The translations under genes and the position numbers were made by a program. DNA of 47,202 nt from JAKAGZ01 sp964412105 (GTDB taxonomy: Bacteria > Bacteroidota > Ignavibacteria > Ignavibacteriales > Ignavibacteriaceae): the NCBI GenBank assembly GCA_964412105.1, contig CAYPNM010000026.1, forward strand, positions 1-47,202, in the 5' to 3' direction. The stretch's first letter is position 1. The number at the start of each line of letters is the position of its first letter. Below the pieces are notes generated by a model that did no database searches, had not been told where the DNA came from, and saw nothing but the letters and a program-made list of their open reading frames with translations. This document shows positions 41,420 to 47,202 of this stretch, piece by piece.

Positions 41420-42484
41420 TTAGTTTGTTTCTGTAATTTTGACCGGCATCCCAGGGGCAAGCTGTAGAATTCCTGTTGTAATAACAGTGTCTTTGGGACT
41501 CAATCCTTCTGTGATCTGTACTTCTGTATCAGTCCTTATCCCGGTTTTAACTTCTACCTGCGCAACCACACCGTTCCTGCACAAATATACTTTTTGTCCT
41601 TTAAGTATCGGAATGATAGCCTGTGTTGGAACCATCAACGCATCGGGAATTTCCTTTAAAATTAATGTAACATCAGCAAATGCACCGGGAAGAATTTCCC
41701 CTCTCGTATTTGGAGAAATAGCCCTTATCTTCAGCGTTCTGGTCGTTTCATCTATTTTAGGTTCGATCGCAAAAACAGTTCCTGAGTAACTGTTACCGGA
41801 ACCTGCTACAGAGAATTTTATTTTATCTCCAATATGAACAAAACCCGCATATTTTTCGGGAATCGAAAAATCAATTTTAACCGGATCTATATCCTGCAGA
41901 CTGGCAATCACAGTCGATGAATTAATAAAACTGCCTTCACTGACATATTTCAATCCGATAACACCTTCGAATGGAGCTTTGATTTCAGTTTTATCCAACT
42001 GTGCTTTTACCAGATCGAGGTTTGCTTTTTTAACATTCAGATCATTTGCTGCGGCATCGTAATCCTGCTGACTGATCCCCTGCTTCTCAAGCAGTTTTTT
42101 GGCGCGCGCCATATTATCTTCAGCCAGATTCAATGCCGATTTTGCACCAAGCAATTGCGCCTGAAGCTCTTCATCATTTATTTTAACCAGAAGATCGCCT
42201 TTATTTACACGGCTACCTTCTTTAAATAATATTTTAACAACTTTCCCTGCTGTTTCACTCTTCAGTTCAACTGATTCATTTGCAAGTAGAGTTCCGGTTG
42301 TTATTACATTATTATCAAGCCTTTGCGGCTTCAGAATGTGCGCTTTAACCGGAACAGGTCCTGCGCCTGCGAACCCACGGGGATCGGCAGAGTTTCCGGC
42401 CGAGCCAAGCTTAGGAATAATCAGCAGCGCAAGTATAACAACAATAACTGCCGAAATAATAATAGTTTTTGTTTTCTTATTCAT
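41420..42484 (-). CDS. RND efflux periplasmic adaptor (membrane fusion protein)
   Basis: 354 residues. An N-terminal uncleaved helix (TIIISAVIVVILALLIIPKL) anchors it rather than a lipobox cysteine. The lipoyl/barrel-sandwich half-motifs (ELKSETAGKVVKILFKEGSR before, IKAPFEGVIGLKYVSEGSFI after) flank a coiled-coil hairpin (about 115-165), followed by a beta-barrel domain. It joins the permease to TolC. It is first in the adaptor-permease-TolC operon. Confidence 0.95.
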   Translation of the reverse strand: MNKKTKTIIISAVIVVILALLIIPKLGSAGNSADPRGFAGAGPVPVKAHILKPQRLDNNVITTGTLLANESVELKSETAGKVVKILFKEGSRVNKGDLLVKINDEELQAQLLGAKSALNLAEDNMARAKKLLEKQGISQQDYDAAANDLNVKKANLDLVKAQLDKTEIKAPFEGVIGLKYVSEGSFINSSTVIASLQDIDPVKIDFSIPEKYAGFVHIGDKIKFSVAGSGNSYSGTVFAIEPKIDETTRTLKIRAISPNTRGEILPGAFADVTLILKEIPDALMVPTQAIIPILKGQKVYLCRNGVVAQVEVKTGIRTDTEVQITEGLSPKDTVITTGILQLAPGMPVKITETN

Positions 42485-42656
42485 AAAATATCTGAATAAA
42501 ATTAATGGTTACTGAATTTATATTAGGCCGCAAAGGAAATGAGTAATGACAAGATCGAAAAATATATTCAATTAAACAACTTAAATGTGATAAACTGCCC
42601 TGATACAGCCATCACTATTTATTACTTACAAACTATCTGCACTTTATCTAATGAAT

Positions 42657-42679
42657 GAAAAAGCCAGACTAAGCTGGCT
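42657..42679 (-). terminator. Terminator of the L31 gene
   Basis: On the minus strand AGCCAG-CTTAGT-CTGGCT followed by TTTTT. It lies about 38 nt after the L31 stop. Confidence 0.85.
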
Positions 42680-42716
42680 AAAACCTACACACTCTGAAAA
42701 TCATTTAGCTAAAAAA

Positions 42717-42965
42717 TTATTTTTTCTTAGCGTATTTTCTATTGAATTTTTCTACACGCCCTGCAGTATCAAGTAATTTTTGCTTACCGGTAAAGAACGG
42801 ATGTGATCCGCTGGAAATTTCAAGCTTAACAAGTGGATAAGTATTTCCGTCCTGCCATACAATCGTATCAGTGGTTTGAATTGTCGAACGGGTAAGAATT
42901 GCAAAGTCGCATGAGCCGTCCTGAAAAACCACCGGTCTGTAATTTGGGTGAATACCTTTTTTCAT
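42717..42965 (-). CDS. rpmE2: 50S ribosomal protein L31, type B
   Basis: 82 residues. MKKGIHPNYRPVVFQDGSCDF and SGSHPFFTGKQKLLDTAGRVEKF are diagnostic of L31. Only one cysteine is present (SCDF), so the CxxC...C zinc site of type A is lost; this is the zinc-free type B. Many bacteria use it when zinc is scarce, but in this phylum it may be the only L31. Promoter and terminator mark it as monocistronic. Confidence 0.96.
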   Translation of the reverse strand: MKKGIHPNYRPVVFQDGSCDFAILTRSTIQTTDTIVWQDGNTYPLVKLEISSGSHPFFTGKQKLLDTAGRVEKFNRKYAKKK

Positions 42966-43012
42966 CGTATAATCGTCCTGTTCTGATTAGATTTTTAACA
43001 AAAGTGACCCTA

Positions 43013-43041
43013 AATATAGGAAAGGGGGTGCAAAAAACCAA
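43013..43041 (-). promoter_or_regulatory. Probable promoter of the L31 gene
   Basis: On the minus strand TTTGGTT, then 17 nt, then TATATTTA; in the Bacteroidetes form this is TTTG-N20-TATATTTA. It lies about 45-50 nt upstream of the ATG at 42965. Confidence 0.55.
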
Positions 43042-43246
43042 AGGAATTTATTGTGAAATTTAACCATATTTTGGCTTTCTGAGCTAAGATGCTGAAGAAT
43101 ATCTGCCTTGATACCATCACCTTCTTTCCCCTTTGTTGATCGGGAACTCCCGGAAATCGTTGAGTGCGGGAGGGCTTTCCTCATAAAATTGTTGCCTCCG
43201 TCAAAGCGGTTGCTTAACTTAAATATAATTATTGACAGGAGGTAAA

Positions 43247-43756
43247 ATGAAAAAAGCTGTTTTCATAACTATTCCCCTGCTGATAGCCGCTATTATTCTT
43301 TCTGCCTGCAATAATTCGGGCAAAGATCAACTGACTAAAAACAAAGAGCTGATAAAAAAATTCACTGAATTACTTAACAATAAAAAGTTCAGTGAGTTAT
43401 CATCGGTAATGAAATCCGACTTTAAGCGCCACAGTAAGGCAACTACAGATATGCCGGAATTAAGCAGCCTCGACGATTTTATAAAACTACAGAAAGAATT
43501 TTTATCATCTTTCTCTGACCAGAAAGTAACTATCAAAAAAATTATTGCCGAAGGTGATCTGGTTGCCGTATACGCAATTTATTCCGGCATTAACGATGGA
43601 CCGCTGCCTCCGTTCCCGGCAACCAACAAATATGCTGAATTAAATTTTATGGGGATATTCAGAATTGAAAATGATAAAATAGCTGAGATGTGGGTTGAAT
43701 GGGATAACATTTCTTTCCTTAAGCAGCTTGGTTTATTTCCTCCGCCTGATGCATAA
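43247..43756 (+). CDS. NTF2/SnoaL-like lipoprotein
   Basis: 169 residues from the ATG at 43247, with AGGAGGT directly upstream. A lipobox (ILSAC, cysteine 21) marks a lipoprotein. The mature part resembles the SnoaL/NTF2-like alpha+beta cone fold: helical start (KNKELIKKFTELLNNKKFSE), LVAVYAIYSGIND, and FMGIFRIENDKIAEMWVEWD, as in ester cyclase-like proteins. Most such proteins are of unknown function or bind small molecules. It has a weak hairpin and a 28-bp palindrome behind it. Confidence 0.75.
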   Translation: MKKAVFITIPLLIAAIILSACNNSGKDQLTKNKELIKKFTELLNNKKFSELSSVMKSDFKRHSKATTDMPELSSLDDFIKLQKEFLSSFSDQKVTIKKIIAEGDLVAVYAIYSGINDGPLPPFPATNKYAELNFMGIFRIENDKIAEMWVEWDNISFLKQLGLFPPPDA

Positions 43757-43799
43757 GTAAATCCGGCAGCTTAGATCTGATAATTTAATCAGACAGTTA

Positions 43800-43827
43800 G
43801 TAGAGACACACCATTGCGTGTCTCTAC
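43800..43827. repeat. 28-bp inverted repeat, copy 1
   Basis: Arms GTAGAGACACAC and GCGTGTCTCTAC around CATT, one mismatch. It sits between two convergent genes. A near-identical perfect copy lies at 47105-47132. Confidence 0.85.
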
Positions 43828-43831
43828 AAAA

Positions 43832-44851
43832 TTACCGGCTACAAATTTGCTCTTCCATCAACATCCTGAATCGCGCTAAATCATCAATATAAAGAACAAT
43901 TGATTTAAATTTTTTCCTCTTCCCGTAGAATCCATTCAATATACCTTCTTCCCGTAGATTAATAACAACATTTTTATTTTCCAGTTTATGCAGAGGCGAT
44001 AGAGGAATCACTTCTTTGTTAAATTCAACAGCACGGGGAGATATTTCAATAGACGCAATATTACTACGAAAAATTATAGCTTCGGATATAATTCCGTAGC
44101 GGAGATAAATGCTGTCATCCGTAACTATTACCGGTCTCCTGCTCAAAGATCTCGCAATACCAAACAAAACGAAAACACCGTAGATACTAATTATTGTTAT
44201 GATCCAGGCTATAGTTGTGTTAAATAGCTGAACAAGTATATGCTGCACAACCGTTTCCACTATTATCATAAAAATGATTACAAAGAAGATAGGAATTGCT
44301 CCGTTTTCTTTGTGGCAGGTAAATTCGTTGGCTTTTAATTTTCTTTTGGACCAGCAGAAAAATGCGTAATAAAAAACTGCAATTTCAGTTGAAAGCAAAT
44401 TTGACAGACCTTTAGGCACAACCTCTGAAACTGCATTCTTTAATGCTGTATAAAAATCAAAAGTAGAATCTTTTTGTAAATCATACGCCTTTTTGGCATT
44501 TCTTGTCTTTATTATAAGAAAAGCAATAACCATCAGCTCCATCAAGGAAAAAGAAACCATTCTGGCTTGAGCAAGAAATTGCTGATGATCTTTAGGTATG
44601 ACCAAACCGGCAAGTATTATTCCCAATGTTGCTACCGGCGTTACCACAATCCAGGATAAATTTTTCTTTCGAATCAAAAGGTAAAAGACCAGCGGCAGGG
44701 TAACCAGAAAATCCAGCGTTATAGCAATAGAAAATTTATCCGGATGTTGATAAAAGACCTGAGACTTTGCAATCAGCACCAGTACTGAAATGATTAAGAG
44801 GGGTAAAAACCAAACCAGGAAATCTGATTTTATGGATAAAGTTTTATTCAT
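43832..44851 (-). CDS. Hypothetical membrane protein with C-terminal PH-like domain
   Basis: 339 residues. About seven transmembrane helices occupy residues 10-230 in two groups (10-110 and 190-235), separated by a cytoplasmic stretch. The C-terminal 110 residues (IYLRYGIISEAIIFRSNIASIEISPRAV...) look like a bacterial PH-like domain. No enzymatic motif seen. It is one of three consecutive minus-strand membrane genes below an AraC regulator. Confidence 0.65.
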   Translation of the reverse strand: MNKTLSIKSDFLVWFLPLLIISVLVLIAKSQVFYQHPDKFSIAITLDFLVTLPLVFYLLIRKKNLSWIVVTPVATLGIILAGLVIPKDHQQFLAQARMVSFSLMELMVIAFLIIKTRNAKKAYDLQKDSTFDFYTALKNAVSEVVPKGLSNLLSTEIAVFYYAFFCWSKRKLKANEFTCHKENGAIPIFFVIIFMIIVETVVQHILVQLFNTTIAWIITIISIYGVFVLFGIARSLSRRPVIVTDDSIYLRYGIISEAIIFRSNIASIEISPRAVEFNKEVIPLSPLHKLENKNVVINLREEGILNGFYGKRKKFKSIVLYIDDLARFRMLMEEQICSR

Positions 44852-44918
44852 AAAGAATAATTTTAATTATGACTCCACAAAAGATAATTAAATTAAAAAT
44901 ATTTTCCCCTGCCGTTTT

Positions 44919-45350
44919 TCAATATAAGTCGCCACTCATCCTGCCTCTCAACCGCATCGGTACTTGTCTAACAAAAGTATAACCTGAGGCAATAATTGCG
45001 AGATGAATAATTGTAAAGCCATAGTAAAATATAAAGCTGTATCCTCTGGCAACAAGATAAAAATCATCTGCTATTCCCCTGATAGCTTCAAGCCATAGTA
45101 CCAGCCAAACCAGATTTAAATGCTTTAATGGATTACGCGAAGCCCAAAGCAAAAAGGTACCCATTACCAACAGATCAAGTACAAATGTAAGCCAGAAATC
45201 AAGAGTAATTCTGAATCCTGCAGCATCAACATGAAAGGGAATATCGACCTTTAATAAATTGGGATTTATAAAAACAGCATAAAGATTAAGCATGGCCAGC
45301 AAAAGATAAAACCAAGCTACTGTCCGAAACCACCACTGTAATTTATTCAT
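44919..45350 (-). CDS. BphX-like small membrane protein
   Basis: 143 residues with four predicted transmembrane helices. It begins MNKLQWWFRTVAWFYLLLAMLN, which resembles BphX-like proteins (PF06139), and the tryptophan/arginine-rich loops fit. The assignment is from memory and moderate. Function is unknown. It follows the DUF2269-like gene by 19 nt. Confidence 0.6.
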   Translation of the reverse strand: MNKLQWWFRTVAWFYLLLAMLNLYAVFINPNLLKVDIPFHVDAAGFRITLDFWLTFVLDLLVMGTFLLWASRNPLKHLNLVWLVLWLEAIRGIADDFYLVARGYSFIFYYGFTIIHLAIIASGYTFVRQVPMRLRGRMSGDLY

Positions 45351-45369
45351 TACAAAATTCCCGAATAAT

Positions 45370-45897
45370 TTATTTCAAGATCTTTACCAGCAAAAACCCT
45401 GTTAGCAACGCAACACATATAACTATAAGAGTAACCGTCCAATCCGGCTTAACAGTCATTATAAATATGATTGATAAGGCAAGCATTATCCTTATTTTAA
45501 GTGATTCTGAAATTAAGGGGGATTTTAATTTATTTAAGATAGATTCAGATAAATTATCGCCTTCAGTTTCAAGTTCATTTCTTATTAAACCTACTCTCCT
45601 GGAGACAATTACTCCGCCAAACAAAGCCAGAATTAAATAAAGTACAACTGCTGAAATTATCCATGAGTTTAGTCCCCAAATTTCAGCTGACATATAAATT
45701 CCTGAAATAAGGATAAGAATCCCGGAGCTCAAAAAGATTGGCGGAAGAACTTTAAATAAACCTATCCACTGGAAAGCCTGCGAATTAGAGTTAACGCTCA
45801 TAAGATTGTGAGCAATTAACCATTCAAGCCCCAGACCGGCAAATAGTCCCATAGCGCCTGTTATATGAAAAAATAGTACAATAGAATAAAATGACAT
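45370..45897 (-). CDS. Membrane protein, DUF2269-like
   Basis: 175 residues, about five transmembrane helices. The first helix with a histidine (IVLFFHITGAMGLFAGLGLEWL) is typical of DUF2269/CopD-like small membrane proteins. Function unknown. The next gene on the strand follows after 19 nt, suggesting cotranscription of the two. Confidence 0.6.
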   Translation of the reverse strand: MSFYSIVLFFHITGAMGLFAGLGLEWLIAHNLMSVNSNSQAFQWIGLFKVLPPIFLSSGILILISGIYMSAEIWGLNSWIISAVVLYLILALFGGVIVSRRVGLIRNELETEGDNLSESILNKLKSPLISESLKIRIMLALSIIFIMTVKPDWTVTLIVICVALLTGFLLVKILK

Positions 45898-46139
45898 AAA
45901 ATATACCTTTAGCTTTTATGTTTAGTTATAATACAGCCAGCCTTTGACAGCATACGCATGGCTATTCAACATAGAAATTAATGCATTAACCATCCTTTTA
46001 ATTATTTTATTTTTCTTTCGCATACAGGATCCTCATATGAAACATATTAACAGATATAATATTAATTTTTTCATCCTGATTCCTTTTTTAGGAAGCAAAA
46101 CTAAAAAAGAATGGATCCGAAGTATTGTAAAAATGTAAA

Positions 46140-46982
46140 CTAGAAGAAGTAGGGATCCGGTTCGAAAGAACGGACCGATGAGAGATATGAAGCGGGAGAA
46201 TAACCGGTAAGCTGCTTAAAATCTTTGATAAAATGGCTCTGGTCAAAATAGCCACCCGAATAAGTAAGGCCGGATAAACTATCGCCGTTTTTATTCATTG
46301 ATTTCAGAACGGATGTAATCCTGTTTATTTGCTGAAATTTTTTAATTGAAATGCCCGTAAAAGATTTAAAGACTCTGTGAAGATATTGTCGCGAGTAACC
46401 GGTTTCTTTTTCCAGGTTGTTAATTGAAAGGAAAGGCCTTGAAAGTACTCTTTTTACTATAGACTCTGCTGTATAATCGTTTTTAGAGGATATCAACTTT
46501 TTAATTAAAAGACGGCTAAGCAGGTTGAATCGTTCAACAGGTGTCCTGCATTCTGTAAGTGACTCATACAAATTATGCGCCGCACTTCTGGCAATTACCT
46601 CATCCAGGTTGAAATCTTTATCAGTAAACTCAGCAGGAGAAATATCAAATAACCTTTTAATTCCGTCTACTTTAAACCTTACCCCCACGCAGTGCATATT
46701 TACCGGTGAAGTAACATCAAAGTAACCGGTTTTAATACCGGAGACCAGGAACTGCCTGCAGGTTATTCTTCTATTTTCATTTTTTGAGCTGCTAATGCTC
46801 GCATGCAAAACATCGCCAAGGTTAAAGAGTATTTCCGAATACCCGCCCGGAAAAAGCCGGTGAGCAATAAAAGAAGGGTTTCCCTTCAACTCAAAAAAGC
46901 GATCCACAATGCCGGCAAGTTCACCGGTTGGAATACCAATACATATATCGATTCCGAAAACTTTTTCGTTAGTTATTTTCAT
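46140..46982 (-). CDS. AraC family transcriptional regulator
   Basis: 280 residues. The C-terminal 100 residues carry the double helix-turn-helix of AraC/XylS proteins: SINNLEKETGYSRQYLHRVF (first HTH) and SGGYFDQSHFIKDFKQLTGYSPASY (second, with the signature end). The N-terminal half resembles the DUF6597 sensor type often found in Bacteroidetes AraC regulators. No ligand is predictable. The three membrane genes downstream on the same strand are possible targets. Confidence 0.9.
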   Translation of the reverse strand: MKITNEKVFGIDICIGIPTGELAGIVDRFFELKGNPSFIAHRLFPGGYSEILFNLGDVLHASISSSKNENRRITCRQFLVSGIKTGYFDVTSPVNMHCVGVRFKVDGIKRLFDISPAEFTDKDFNLDEVIARSAAHNLYESLTECRTPVERFNLLSRLLIKKLISSKNDYTAESIVKRVLSRPFLSINNLEKETGYSRQYLHRVFKSFTGISIKKFQQINRITSVLKSMNKNGDSLSGLTYSGGYFDQSHFIKDFKQLTGYSPASYLSSVRSFEPDPYFF

Positions 46983-47047
46983 CTGACATAATATTAGCTT
47001 TTTGGCTTAGGCTGAAGCTTTAAGAAATATATCGCTAAATAGAGATA

Positions 47048-47055
47048 CAAATATA
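47048..47055 (-). promoter_or_regulatory. Possible -7 element of the AraC gene
   Basis: TATATTTG on the minus strand, an exact TAnnTTTG, about 65 nt before the AraC ATG. No TTTG partner was found 19-21 nt upstream, so support is weak. Confidence 0.35.
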
Positions 47056-47102
47056 AAAATAATTGGAAAGATATTGTATAAAAAGCGGGAAATCTTTAAT
47101 AA

Positions 47103-47134
47103 TTGCAGAGACACGCAATTGCGTGTCTCTGCAA
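47103..47134. repeat. 32-bp perfect palindrome, copy 2 of the GAGACACGC repeat
   Basis: Core arms GCAGAGACACGCAA and TTGCGTGTCTCTGC, extended by TT/AA on each side. The inner 28 bp match copy 1 at 43800 closely. It lies between the AraC start region and the 3' end of the gene entering from the right. Confidence 0.88.
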
Positions 47135-47143
47135 GAATATAGA

Positions 47144-47202
47144 TTATTTGAATATCTCATCAAAGAAATTCTGCATTGCTGTCCAGCTCTGTTCATCCGC
47201 AG
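47144..47202 (-). CDS. 3' end of a gene running off the window, possible hydrolase
   Basis: Only 19 codons are visible, translating to ADEQSWTAMQNFFDEIFK followed by TAA. Coding-like composition and the tail W-x-x-x-x-F-F recall the C-terminus of dienelactone hydrolase-type alpha/beta hydrolases. With so little sequence the family is a guess. The gene is 5'-truncated by the window edge. Confidence 0.5.
   Translation of the reverse strand, partial: ADEQSWTAMQNFFDEIFK

Noticed and set aside
42987..43184. 65-codon minus-strand ORF upstream of L31
   Set aside because: Covers the L31 promoter region, low-complexity composition and no family resemblance.
45944..46138. 64-codon plus-strand ORF
   Set aside because: TTG start without a ribosome binding site, no recognisable protein, in a 240-bp gap between two minus-strand genes.
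1..47202. CRISPR array, toxin-antitoxin pair or defence island
   Set aside because: No regularly spaced direct repeats and no cas, toxin or nuclease-type genes apart from normal repair enzymes.

Overview
The window is an AT-rich stretch of bacterial chromosome. Its gene content points to the Bacteroidota/Chlorobiota/Ignavibacteriota (FCB) group, most like Ignavibacteria. The pointers are a Bacteroidetes-type GlmU-like protein, a DUF6913-like protein, an M1 aminopeptidase with HEAT repeats, a type B L31, and promoters of the form TTTG-N20-TAnnTTTR. A 2-oxoacid:ferredoxin oxidoreductase suggests an anaerobic or facultative lifestyle. I identified families by reading motifs; no database search was run.

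Layout. 1-3.25 kb: 3'-truncated initiator tRNA, then a minus-strand operon for a four-subunit Vor/Kor-type oxidoreductase (ferredoxin, alpha, beta, gamma) ending in a small cysteine-containing protein. 3.6-9 kb: SPW-repeat membrane protein, a decayed 0.9 kb stretch, an RlpA-like protein, a methyltransferase, a DUF423 protein and uvrB. 9-16.4 kb: M1 aminopeptidase, truA, queD (interrupted by an assembly gap), queE, rpsT, a GlmU-like nucleotidyltransferase and a small beta-barrel protein. 16.4-24.3 kb: a compact minus-strand envelope cluster (7TM-HD phosphohydrolase, XerD-type recombinase, M50 protease, lipoprotein, MsbA-like ABC exporter, O-antigen ligase family protein). 24.4-26.8 kb: sodium:solute symporter, a two-TM channel-like protein and a small hypothetical. 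27.2-36.8 kb: a tightly packed minus-strand run (GlmU-like left-handed beta-helix protein, rsmB, RodZ-like protein, ligA, DUF6913-like, STAS, sodium:solute symporter, YCF48-like, CDF-like). 37-42.5 kb: tripartite RND efflux operon. 42.7-47.2 kb: L31, an NTF2-like lipoprotein, three membrane proteins, an AraC regulator and the 3' end of a further gene.

Most of this is housekeeping, and I see no phage, IS element, CRISPR array or defence island. The best second-look items are: a shared promoter architecture with an exact 20-nt spacer; an assembly gap flanked by an exact 55-bp duplication whose merging restores queD; two GlmU-like proteins that seem to have kept complementary halves; a two-TM channel-like protein lacking the K+ filter sequence; a small CxxxCxxxC protein in the oxidoreductase operon; and several families of palindromic intergenic repeats. 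I found no convincing entirely new system.
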